A DNA stretch of 31,662 bases from the IMG/VR virus record IMGVR_UViG_3300032954_000053, positions 1-31,662 of that record. One strand, 5' to 3'. The translations under genes and the position numbers were made by a program. The notes under the pieces were generated by a model. It was not told where the DNA came from and made no database searches. It was given only the letters and a program-made list of their open reading frames with translations. This stretch comes from a virus. Numbering within the stretch: the stretch's first letter is position 1; each line of letters begins with the position of its first letter. Below are positions 1-7,007 of this stretch, one piece after another.

Positions 1-1143
1 CTGGGCGGCGGCGTGGTCCTTGCCGCGGATAGCGTGGCTGTAGATGTCGGCGGTCGTGCGCACTGATGAGTGGCCGAGGCGCGCGGAGACGGTCGCGAGG
101 TCCACGCCGTCGGCGAGCAGGAGGCTCGCGTGGCTGTGTCGGAGGACGTGGAGTGATGCTCCCTTGGGTAGGCCCAGGCGCCGACAGAGCCGCGATACGG
201 TGGACGAAATCGAATTAGGCATCAGCGGAGTCCCATCCGGGTTGGCGAAGATCAGGTCCAAATCGCTGCGATAGTCCGGGCCGAACTGCCGACGGAACTC
301 ATCCTGGCGCAGTCGATGCGCGTCGAGGCAAGCCACCATCGACGGTGGCAACTCCACCTTGCGAGGCTCCTCAGTCTTGGTGCTCTTGAACACCAGCCCG
401 TCCCTTGTCTGGCAAAGTGATCGGTCAATCAAGACGACCATGCCTTTGAGGTCCGACCATCGGAGAGCCAAAACCTCTCCGCGCCGCGCGCCGGTCGCTG
501 CCGCCATATCCAGGAACACCGGGAGGCACCATGGGCCGGTTGCACACTGGGTCAGGCGATCCTGCTCGGACGGGAGCAGTGCCATTCCGATGCGCTTCCT
601 CACCTTTGGGAGGTCGCTGTGGGTGACAGGATTTGTTGTGGCTAGACCCCACTTGATTGCCCGCGCATACGCGGAGGACACCAAGCCGGCGATATTCCTG
701 ACGGTCTTCGGCTTCATCGCGCGCGGCGCCTTGCTCTTGTGCGTGTCGCCACCGCACTTCAGCAACCGCGTCCACTCGCGACTGAGATGAAGCGGAGTGA
801 TCTCGGCCAAGCTCATTGCGAGCAGTTCCGGCGCGACGTACGCTGCCATCTCGCGATATCGCTCGACGGTTTTCGGAGCCAGGTTTTCCTCGGCGTGCTG
901 CTTCATGAATTCTGCCAGGAGCATCGACAGAGTCGTCGGCATGGGAGCGGCCACGCCGCCGTTTGCAGCCTGACGCACCAGTTCCTCTGCGCGCCGCACC
1001 GCCTCGGCGTCTATCGCCTCCTGCTTCGTAGCGAATCCAGACTCGGTGACAAGATTCTGATTCTGCCGCGTCGATCCTGACAGGGCGAATTGGTAGTACC
1101 ACACCACCTTTCCCGACCGATACTTGCGTTTGTAGACCGGCAT
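1..1143 (-). CDS. int: Tyrosine-recombinase integrase (C-terminal end cut by window edge)
   Basis: This is a site-specific tyrosine recombinase that would integrate the phage into the host chromosome and, with the neighbouring HTH protein, excise it. Reading from the ATG at 1143, 381 codons stay open to position 1, so only the last few residues are missing. The catalytic set is visible: Arg220 in TGARRGE, His332 and Arg335 in HVLRHSHAS, His358 in LGHSS and the nucleophile Tyr368 in ADIYSH. The N-terminal part (about residues 1-60) looks like an AP2-type arm-binding domain, followed by a SAM-like core-binding domain at about 70-160. The start lies 4 bp from the stop of the upstream HTH gene, so the two are probably co-transcribed leftward. 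The att site would be expected just beyond the left edge and is not seen. Confidence 0.96.
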   Translation of the reverse strand, partial: MPVYKRKYRSGKVVWYYQFALSGSTRQNQNLVTESGFATKQEAIDAEAVRRAEELVRQAANGGVAAPMPTTLSMLLAEFMKQHAEENLAPKTVERYREMAAYVAPELLAMSLAEITPLHLSREWTRLLKCGGDTHKSKAPRAMKPKTVRNIAGLVSSAYARAIKWGLATTNPVTHSDLPKVRKRIGMALLPSEQDRLTQCATGPWCLPVFLDMAAATGARRGEVLALRWSDLKGMVVLIDRSLCQTRDGLVFKSTKTEEPRKVELPPSMVACLDAHRLRQDEFRRQFGPDYRSDLDLIFANPDGTPLMPNSISSTVSRLCRRLGLPKGASLHVLRHSHASLLLADGVDLATVSARLGHSSVRTTADIYSHAIRGKDHAAAQ

Positions 1144-1147
1144 AGCG

Positions 1148-1453
1148 TCACGTCACCTTATGCTCGGTTTTCCGTTGAAGTCCAGTCGGCATCCCGCACG
1201 TCCGTTCCCAGTTTTCGAAAGCGTGGCGGGTTACGATCCACCGTCGGCCGAGCCGAATGGCAGGAATAATGCCCTGTTCCAACATCGTGTAGACCGCCAG
1301 GCGACCGAGGTCCAGACGGTGGGCGATCTCCTCAACTGTCATCCTTGCCCGAGGGTTAAAGCTCAGCCCGCCTTCGTTTTCCAAGTCGAGGGGATCGGAA
1401 CAGAGGGCTCGCGCATGATTGGAATCAGGTTGGAGATTTGGGCGGCTTCGCAT
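1148..1453 (-). CDS. Small HTH protein, probable excisionase / DNA-binding helper of the integrase
   Basis: This is a small DNA-binding protein with a MerR/excisionase-like winged helix: the segment from MTVEEIAHRLDLG through LAVYTMLEQGIIPAIRLGRRWIV to HAFENWE has the pattern of the HTH_17 family. Its place directly upstream of the integrase, 4 bp away and on the same strand, points to an excision directionality factor, although such proteins can also be regulators. The start is uncertain. I chose the ATG at 1453. The frame also allows a TTG at 1477 and an ATG at 1342; the latter would give a 64-residue protein that is only the HTH domain. None has a good Shine-Dalgarno sequence. The family call is firm; the excisionase role is inferred from context. 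Confidence 0.8.
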   Translation of the reverse strand: MRSRPNLQPDSNHARALCSDPLDLENEGGLSFNPRARMTVEEIAHRLDLGRLAVYTMLEQGIIPAIRLGRRWIVTRHAFENWERTCGMPTGLQRKTEHKVT

Positions 1454-1811
1454 GGCGTGTCGGTTTGACACCCACAACGAGTTCCGCTTTGCGGCCGACC
1501 CGCTATCTGGTGGTAGTCACTGATATATACTCGCAGACTTGCGAAAATGTCTCAGATAATGCTGATCAATAGCAGATCGGCCTATCTTTAGGTCAAAACA
1601 ATTCAGACTGTTCGTGTCGTAACCAATTCTTAACACAATCGAAATCATTCCGTCGTTTCTTCCCGCTATGATGCGGGCATGTCGGCAATTTCTTTGTGCT
1701 GTGCAGGACTCGTGGCCAAACCCCTTGGCCATCCAGGGGAATTGAGACAACCGCCCGCGGCCGACCGTTAGCGGGCCCCATCGGAAGCCCTCGCCAGGAA
1801 AAGGGGGCTTT
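1454..1811. promoter_or_regulatory. Divergent control region between the integration genes and the rightward genes
   Basis: I see no convincing gene in these roughly 360 bases. The part from about 1520 to 1670 is clearly richer in A/T than its surroundings, as expected for back-to-back promoters serving the leftward integrase pair and the rightward gene at 1812. A TATGAT hexamer at 1667-1672 could be a rightward -10 box, but no good -35 box accompanies it. Two inverted repeats follow: TGGCCAA / TTGGCCA with a 5-base spacer (1713-1731), and GCCCGC / GCGGGC with a 12-base spacer (1753-1776). These could be operators or leader hairpins. An immunity-type control region is the natural expectation here, but no repressor gene of the cI type lies beside it. 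Confidence 0.45.
1713..1731. repeat. Perfect 7-bp inverted repeat, possible operator or leader hairpin
   Basis: TGGCCAA at 1713-1719 and TTGGCCA at 1725-1731 are exact inverted copies around the 5-base spacer ACCCC. The site lies about 80 bases upstream of the GTG start at 1812. It could be a dimeric operator or an RNA hairpin in the leader. No run of T follows, so it is a poor terminator. Confidence 0.4.
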
Positions 1812-3014
1812 GTGTCTCAACCGTACAATCCGCGCGTCGTCGTTGAAAAAACGCCGAACGCACTCCTTCAACGTTTCTTCTCCCACCACCACACATTTTC
1901 GGACGTCAATTGGAAGACGCTCGCCGAGAACGACGCGGAAGTGATTCTGCAGCGCGTACGCAGACTGGATGAAACTGACCGACGATTGGTTGGTGTCAGG
2001 TTCCGGCAGGTACACGCACTAGCTGATTCACGCGGGACAACTGTATTGATCGCCGCTGCAGGCACAAGGGGACCGGCCATCGCGGCGCACTTGCAGGCTA
2101 TGAGGAATGCATACGAGCGGGCATTTTGGTGTCTGGTCGAGCACCCAAAGCTGTTCGACAGTGAAGCGATCTATGCCTATGCCTATTCCATTCGCAAGGC
2201 TTCCCGAGAAACCCGTGTTGGATTCCCCGATGGGAAGCTCGCCATCAACGACGCCATGATCGAAAAGCTGAGGGAGCACATCCGGGCTACATTCAGACCG
2301 GAGGAACGCGGCCTGAAATGCAAGATCGACCACCGGGAACAGGATGGCGTCCACCTGTTTCATGCCTATCCCTCTGACTACAGCGATGAAATCGACTCCT
2401 ATGGCCCGGACGATCAAATCATCGGAGTAGCGGTCCTGCCACCGTTTCCGGTCGTCTATTACTTCGACGAATCTGCGGGTGGCGTGACAGTGCTGACCAA
2501 GGGCGGCGCTCACAAAGTGGAGGCGCTGTTTGACGGTTTCGGAAAGGCCATATTCAACGTTTCCGCGCCTCCGAAGGCGGGCAAGAAGACATACGACCTG
2601 AGCATCTTCAAGAACCCCAATTTCGAATACAAAACCGACCCGGCAGACCAGCTCCAGCAGCTTCGCGTAACAGCGATGAAGATCCACTTCCCAGGCGAGC
2701 CAGACCACAAGGCAAGGTTCGAAGTGAATCCGGATGACCGGCACGATAACATCTATGCTGTGCTCCGATCCGAACTGCGGGGCGAACTCAACAAGCTCGT
2801 GCGCTCAACGATCCTCAGTGTTGATCTGCAAGCGATCTTCGGAGGAACAGGCGGCACCGAAGAAGTCATTGACTTCAAGATCACTGCGCCGAGATGGTGC
2901 ACACTGGGGTTCGACGGCCGCGACGGCACGCTCCGGCGATACCTCCGGCTCTGGAGGATCGAACACGATGGAAAGCGCGTGGCAGCTTTTCCTAAGTCAA
3001 CTCGCGTCGCCTGA
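1812..3014 (+). CDS. Protein of unknown function, first gene of an overlapping pair
   Basis: This 400-residue protein is not one I recognise. The start is GTG at 1812, preceded by a purine-rich AAGGGGG at suitable distance. It has no signal peptide and no obvious membrane segment. The N-terminal third (about 20-180) appears mostly helical, with an HHHTF patch near residue 25. The middle (about 180-270) looks beta-rich, with IIGVAVLPPFPVVYYFDE and acidic residues. No Walker, HTH or nuclease motif is obvious. The stop lies 47 bases inside the next gene, so translation is probably coupled and the two products may work together. Its position between the integration genes and the early operon is a common place for phage cargo or lysogeny-control genes. 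Function is left open. Confidence 0.8.
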   Translation: MSQPYNPRVVVEKTPNALLQRFFSHHHTFSDVNWKTLAENDAEVILQRVRRLDETDRRLVGVRFRQVHALADSRGTTVLIAAAGTRGPAIAAHLQAMRNAYERAFWCLVEHPKLFDSEAIYAYAYSIRKASRETRVGFPDGKLAINDAMIEKLREHIRATFRPEERGLKCKIDHREQDGVHLFHAYPSDYSDEIDSYGPDDQIIGVAVLPPFPVVYYFDESAGGVTVLTKGGAHKVEALFDGFGKAIFNVSAPPKAGKKTYDLSIFKNPNFEYKTDPADQLQQLRVTAMKIHFPGEPDHKARFEVNPDDRHDNIYAVLRSELRGELNKLVRSTILSVDLQAIFGGTGGTEEVIDFKITAPRWCTLGFDGRDGTLRRYLRLWRIEHDGKRVAAFPKSTRVA

Positions 3015-3861
3015 TGCCGAGTTCACGTACGACGACGTCTGCGGGTGGAGCGCTGATGAATTCAAGGCTCTGACCAGGGAAGGCCTTATCAGCGAGATTG
3101 CCCGGGCGACGCGAGTCGTTTGTGACGCCTGCCCGAAGGGACATCGCGAACGCGTTCGGTGGTGCGAGGATGGCGAGCGGGCATCGATTCCATGCCCGTC
3201 GGCGGGTAATGTAGCAGTCGATCCCGAGCGCCTGCGTCGTTGGCGAGCCAATGCTGACCGACTGTCGGCCCTCCTCTCCACGGCGATCACTCCTCCCGGT
3301 AAAGTTAATCCCCTGCCCGCCAGTCAGATTTGGTTTCTGGGGCGGCGACGGGTTGGGGGCTTTACTCCCTACTTCTTCTTCGCCGCGATGGGGCCTGATC
3401 AACTGTCCCCGGCTACGGATGCCGTGCAAGCGGCTTACGGACGGGTTAATTCCGTTGTGTTGGTTCCGTTCTCCCCGCCCAGTTCTCTACCGGACGCAAA
3501 GCTGCGGATCGTCGACGTTGCCAAAGTCGCCACGCTGGAGAATCGGCGCCTCAGCATCGATCTGTCCCTGATCGAAGCGCAATTTGGCGACGAAAAATCG
3601 CCGAAAAAGCTCGCGAAGCGGCCTCCGAAGTCTCTCAAGGACCATCGCATGTCGATTCTACGATCCTACATGCCGAGCGCCGGCGTACACGACATGAGTG
3701 GACTTGCAACCCACCTCCGGATTGATCGCAGCGTCATCTACGGGATTGTCCGTGGCGACCGAAGCAAATTCGGGGAAAGCACGCTGTCGGCAATGCTGAA
3801 TACGATCGGCTGTCCGCGAGCGAAATGGGATCATGTCCCCAATCCGGTCAGCCGCGCGTAA
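2968..3861 (+). CDS. Unknown protein with Cys cluster and C-terminal HTH, second gene of the pair
   Basis: This 297-residue protein starts at ATG 2968, preceded by GGAGGA about 10 bases upstream, inside the end of the previous gene. An early cluster, CDAC at 52-55 then Cys66 and Cys76 (in IPCP), resembles a small zinc-binding module. It is followed by DPERLRRW and a segment with QIWFLGRRR. The C-terminal 45 residues (from VHDMSGLATHLRIDRSVIYGIV) read as an XRE-like helix-turn-helix. The Cys module plus WxLGR-type segment reminds me of uncharacterised proteins in accessory regions of Proteobacteria; that is recollection, not a search result. A DNA-binding role is likely. It could be the lysogeny regulator of this phage, which otherwise lacks one, or the DNA- or RNA-sensing half of a two-gene cargo system. 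Confidence 0.8.
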   Translation: MESAWQLFLSQLASPDAEFTYDDVCGWSADEFKALTREGLISEIARATRVVCDACPKGHRERVRWCEDGERASIPCPSAGNVAVDPERLRRWRANADRLSALLSTAITPPGKVNPLPASQIWFLGRRRVGGFTPYFFFAAMGPDQLSPATDAVQAAYGRVNSVVLVPFSPPSSLPDAKLRIVDVAKVATLENRRLSIDLSLIEAQFGDEKSPKKLAKRPPKSLKDHRMSILRSYMPSAGVHDMSGLATHLRIDRSVIYGIVRGDRSKFGESTLSAMLNTIGCPRAKWDHVPNPVSRA

Positions 3862-3862
3862 T

Positions 3863-3947
3863 CTCCACGATTTTCTCCACAGTCCTCCACGTTCTCCACA
3901 TCAGGCTTGACTTATAAACGCTTCGCCGTGGAGATGAACACGTGGCA
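3863..3947. repeat. Repeat locus A: four CTCCAC copies plus an inverted copy
   Basis: CTCCAC occurs at 3863-3868, 3875-3880, 3885-3890 and 3894-3899 (steps of 12, 10 and 9 bases). The inverted form GTGGAG lies at 3928-3933, and a shorter GTGG follows at 3943-3946, in the start region of the next gene. The inverted copy overlaps the Shine-Dalgarno of the HTH gene that starts at 3942. A TATAAA at 3913-3918 lies between the two orientations and may be a promoter -10 box. The layout suggests an operator for autoregulation by the small HTH protein, or binding sites shared with the two other repeat loci. Confidence 0.6.
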
Positions 3948-4190
3948 GCTCTAACAAGCCAATCCGCACAGAGTGATAACGACCTGTTAACCGAGAGCCA
4001 AGTCCGCGAACAGGAATTGCCAATGTCGCTGGCTTGGTTTCGACGCATGCGAGTACAAGGGGGCGGCCCGCCGTTCATCCGCATCTCGAACCGTATCTTC
4101 TACCGTCGAGCAGATCTCCGGCGATGGATTGCCGAGCGGGCGACTCCCGACGCCGGGGGCATGGCGACTCGGGTCGCGGCGAGGACCTAA
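3942..4190 (+). CDS. Small HTH DNA-binding protein (AlpA/excisionase-like)
   Basis: This 82-residue protein contains the short winged-helix pattern LLTESQVREQELPMSLAWF...GGGPPFIRISNRIFYRRADLRRWI, typical of AlpA-like phage regulators and excisionase-family HTH proteins (about residues 16-66). The start is GTG at 3942 with GGAG at 3930-3933. It opens the rightward early operon, and the start site lies inside repeat locus A, which would suit an autoregulator. The AlpA family includes both transcription activators and excision factors. As another excisionase-type protein already sits beside the integrase, a regulatory job is more likely here. Confidence 0.85.
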   Translation: MAALTSQSAQSDNDLLTESQVREQELPMSLAWFRRMRVQGGGPPFIRISNRIFYRRADLRRWIAERATPDAGGMATRVAART

Positions 4191-4194
4191 ACCG

Positions 4195-4536
4195 ATGGCC
4201 ACTCCTGACCGATTCAGCCAACTTTCCGCTCCCCGCCAGGCATTGGTCCGCCTGTTCCAGTCGATCAACTTTGGTCAAGTCCTCGGGATAGTCGTTCAGA
4301 ACGGCGATCCGGTTTTCCATCCCGAACCAACCGTGCTGCTCGACGTGAAGCTGGACGCCGACGAGGGCATCCGGCAGGAGGCGGACCTGCCAGATTTCGC
4401 TCTCCGGGATGAAGTGCGCCGATTGATGTCGCGCCTAGAGGGAATCAAGCAGGGACGAATCGAACGGATCGAGGTTCGAGCCGGCATTCCACGGCGCGTC
4501 GTCATCGAGCGCCGCATGACGGAGGTGGCCCTATGA
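4195..4536 (+). CDS. Small conserved phage-associated protein, unknown function
   Basis: This 113-residue protein starts at ATG 4195, 4 bases after the previous stop, with GAGG about 10 bases upstream. The N-terminal half (SAPRQALVRLFQSINFGQVLGIVVQNGDPVF) is followed by an acidic, probably helical part and a C-terminal strand-like tail (IERIEVRAGIPRRVVIE). I recall similar small proteins beside sigma-like genes in prophages, annotated only as hypothetical. It overlaps the sigma-like gene by ATGA, so the two are translationally coupled and may work together, for example as a regulator of that factor; this is inference. Confidence 0.8.
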   Translation: MATPDRFSQLSAPRQALVRLFQSINFGQVLGIVVQNGDPVFHPEPTVLLDVKLDADEGIRQEADLPDFALRDEVRRLMSRLEGIKQGRIERIEVRAGIPRRVVIERRMTEVAL

Positions 4537-5114
4537 CGGTGATCGATCCGTACGTTGCCGAGCAAGCGGCCTGTCGGGCGAGCTTGTTGGTCGCCTCTGC
4601 CGGCTTCAGGCCCGACGATTGGGATGATTTGCACCAGGAAATCGTCCTCGACTGTTTGCGCCGTGCTCCGAAGTTCGACGCGGAGCGCGGCGACTGGCCG
4701 GGTTTTGTGCGGGGCGTGACGCGGAACTGCGCCGCGGTGCTAGTTGTGCGCCAGCGCCGGCGGGCGGCTGTGATTCTCGGTGAGGACTTAATGAGCAGTG
4801 AGGCCTCCGACGGCGATTCGCTGGACATACTCGACAAACGTCCGTGCTCGTGTGCAGTGGATGCCCTTGACCTCAGTCTTGACGTGCGCCGGGTGATCGA
4901 GAGCCTCCCAGCACAGCTCCAGTTGCTGGCGGTTCTGATTGGGCAGATGCCCATCCGTGACGTATGCCGGCGGCTCGGCAAATCCCGTTCTCGGGTCTAC
5001 CAGATGACCAGGCAGTTGAGAGACGCCTTTGTGCGTGCGGGATTTCAGCCCTGCCGTCCTCGAAAAAGCGGCGGTGCGGCGATGAAGCCCTTCTCGGTCG
5101 GAGTGAAACGATGA
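4533..5114 (+). CDS. Sigma-70-like (ECF-type) transcription factor
   Basis: This 193-residue protein has the two-domain plan of a small sigma factor. Residues 28-75 resemble region 2 (DDLHQEIVLDCLRR, then FVRGVTRNCAAVLVVRQRRR). Residues 114-160 resemble region 4 with its HTH (IESLPAQLQLLAVLIGQMPIRDVCRRLGKSRSRVYQMTRQL). It would be expected to bind RNA polymerase core or phage promoters. It starts at the ATGA overlap with the gene before, and its own stop overlaps the next gene by ATGA, so it is in the middle of the early operon. A phage-encoded factor of this kind could switch transcription to later genes. It may instead be a regulator that kept the fold but not full sigma activity. Confidence 0.8.
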   Translation: MTVIDPYVAEQAACRASLLVASAGFRPDDWDDLHQEIVLDCLRRAPKFDAERGDWPGFVRGVTRNCAAVLVVRQRRRAAVILGEDLMSSEASDGDSLDILDKRPCSCAVDALDLSLDVRRVIESLPAQLQLLAVLIGQMPIRDVCRRLGKSRSRVYQMTRQLRDAFVRAGFQPCRPRKSGGAAMKPFSVGVKR

Positions 5115-6679
5115 GCACAAAGAAAGCCGCTCGCTTTTTGCAGCACCACCTTCCCTGGGACCGTTTCTCCAAACCGGCACCGAGGTTGGTAATCACGCCG
5201 AAGCCTTCGATCGCCGCCAACAATCCCAACCTGGACGATCTTGCCTGCCAGATCTGGCGACACCTGAAGGATCTCAACAAGCCGCATTTTCTGTTTCGGC
5301 GTGATGGGAGGCTCTGCCGCGTCGAGGCGGATGATACGGGAGCCCCAGTGCCTGTCAGCGTGGACGTTCAGCGAATGCTGTTCCTGCTGGTCGAATTGTT
5401 TGATTGGACCGAGACAAAGACAACAAAGGACGCCGACGGAAACGCTGTCGAGGAGGACGTGAGTGTTCGCCCTCCGAAAGACTTGGCTCCCCATCTCGTA
5501 GCAGATCCTGATCCTCCAGTGCCAACTCTTCGCCGGATCGTGACGGCGCCGGTTTTCGCGGCCGGCGGTCAACTACTTAGGAAGCAGGGCGAATACGCCG
5601 ATGGCCTTCTCTATTTGCCGCCCAGATCGTTTCGTCTGGCCAGACTCCCGCGCTGCCCAAGCAAGGACGACATCCGGTCGGCCGTAAGCTTTATCGAGAG
5701 AAATCTGCTGGCGGATTTCAATTTTGTGGGCGAGGCGGAAAAGGCCAACTGCTTCGCTGCGCTTCTGACGCCGCTCGTGCGTGAGATGGTCAACGGACCG
5801 ACTCCGCTGTTCTGGGTCGATAAGTCCACCGGGGGCAGCGGCGGCACTCTCTTGTCCTGCGTCATCGCCGCGCCGCACCTCGGTGCGCCGCCTTCCGGCG
5901 TCACTGCACCGCGCGACGAGGCGGAGTGGAATCGCGTGATACTGTCCACTCTGCTGCGCTCGCCGAATGTGTTCTTCATCGACAACTGCAACGAGCACCT
6001 CTCTTCGGAGGCGCTCGCCCACGCGATCACCGCGTCACGATACGAAGGCAGAATCATAGGTTCCTCCAAGAACGAAGCCGCCGATGTGCGGTGCCTTTGG
6101 GTCATCAATGGTAACAACCTGCGATTCGGATGGGAGCTTGCGCGCCGAGTAATTAGAATCCGGATCGACGCCCATGTTGGCGGCCGGAAGTTCGTCCACA
6201 CCAACCTGCTGGCCTGGATATTCCAGAATCGCCCAGAGGTCATCTACAATCTCCTGATTCTTGTGCGGGCCTGGCAAGCTCGTGGGCAATCGGAGCCAGC
6301 CGCCGGCACACCGGATTTTGGCAGCTTCGATTCATGGCGCAGTGTGGTAGGCGGCATCCTGAACGCCTGCGGAATTACTGGCTTTCTGCTGAACCTGGAG
6401 GATGCCCGGAGAGAGGCAGACCAGGAGTCTGCAGTGATTCGCGCCTTTCTTGAGACGTGGCGGATGGAACGAGGGCCCGGGCCGGTCACCGCCACTGATT
6501 TGCTGGTGATCGGCCAGCGGTTCTTCGAATTGCCCAAGTCTGTTCACCCTGCGTCGATTCGGCTCGGCCTGATCCTCAGTAAGTACGAGAACCAGGTTCA
6601 CGATGGCTGGCGCATTCAGCGACTGCCGCCATCCAAAGGCAAGACGCAGTGGCAACTGCAGGCGGTGTCGCTGCCATGA
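5111..6679 (+). CDS. Helicase-type AAA/SF3-like replication protein with degenerate Walker A
   Basis: This 522-residue protein starts at ATG 5111 with CGGAG upstream. Its C-terminal half resembles the ATPase part of phage primase-helicases. The P-loop position reads WVDKSTGGSGGTLL (235-248), where the invariant Lys of GxxGxGK[TS] is replaced by Gly. A Walker B-like FFIDN lies at 288-292, a sensor-like NGNN at 333-336 and an arginine-rich RRVIRIRID at 345-353. The last 100 residues resemble a winged-helix domain (QVHDGWRIQRLPPS at the end). The N-terminal 200 residues have no motif I can name. It could be an ATPase with Lys238 taking over, or a non-hydrolysing loader or initiator for the RepA-like ATPase downstream. 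The operon context makes a replication role likely. Confidence 0.75.
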   Translation: MSTKKAARFLQHHLPWDRFSKPAPRLVITPKPSIAANNPNLDDLACQIWRHLKDLNKPHFLFRRDGRLCRVEADDTGAPVPVSVDVQRMLFLLVELFDWTETKTTKDADGNAVEEDVSVRPPKDLAPHLVADPDPPVPTLRRIVTAPVFAAGGQLLRKQGEYADGLLYLPPRSFRLARLPRCPSKDDIRSAVSFIERNLLADFNFVGEAEKANCFAALLTPLVREMVNGPTPLFWVDKSTGGSGGTLLSCVIAAPHLGAPPSGVTAPRDEAEWNRVILSTLLRSPNVFFIDNCNEHLSSEALAHAITASRYEGRIIGSSKNEAADVRCLWVINGNNLRFGWELARRVIRIRIDAHVGGRKFVHTNLLAWIFQNRPEVIYNLLILVRAWQARGQSEPAAGTPDFGSFDSWRSVVGGILNACGITGFLLNLEDARREADQESAVIRAFLETWRMERGPGPVTATDLLVIGQRFFELPKSVHPASIRLGLILSKYENQVHDGWRIQRLPPSKGKTQWQLQAVSLP

Positions 6680-6861
6680 CCCTTCACACCCTAAAACACA
6701 CCCTCAAGTGCAAGCGCTTGAAAACACGATCTAAGAAGGATGTGAAGGATGTTGTGGATGTTGCACTGGTATTCGGCCTCAGGAGATTGAGCATTTGGGG
6801 TTCAGTGAGCGTGAGGGCTTACTGCTTGGAAAACACCCTTCAGACCCTTCACATCCATCTG
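6679..6861. repeat. Repeat locus B: 9-bp repeats ACCCTTCAC in both orientations
   Basis: The 328-base gap between the helicase-type gene and the primase gene holds no convincing gene but a set of 9-bp repeats. ACCCTTCAC is at 6679-6687 and 6844-6852, and ACCCTTCAG at 6835-6843 directly abuts the second copy. On the other strand, GATGTGAAG, GATGTTGTG and GATGTTGCA run head to tail at 6739-6765. Arms GGATGTGAAGG (6738-6748) and CCTTCACATCC (6846-6856) are perfect 11-bp inverted repeats, 97 bases apart. A palindrome CAAGCGCTTG lies at 6711-6720. Repeats of this type between replication genes suggest iterons or an origin; this is inference. Confidence 0.65.
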
Positions 6862-7007
6862 GCTGGTTGTTGTCATGGGCTTGGCGACAAGGGTGTTCCT
6901 GCTACGACTCCCCTATCGGTCCCTGCTGGCCCGGCGCTTCTTGCGGCGCTCCGATTTGGCTCCTCGGGCAGCGCCGCCCGTGCACTCGCAGGATCCTCGG
7001 AGTCTCG

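Noticed and set aside
1-1143. Attachment site or tRNA at the left edge
   Set aside because: No tRNA cloverleaf is visible and no direct repeat partner can be seen because the other end of the prophage lies outside the window.
1593-2015. Reverse frame overlapping the start of the first unknown gene
   Set aside because: No domain and no ribosome site; the forward gene has a purine-rich site and continues for 400 codons.
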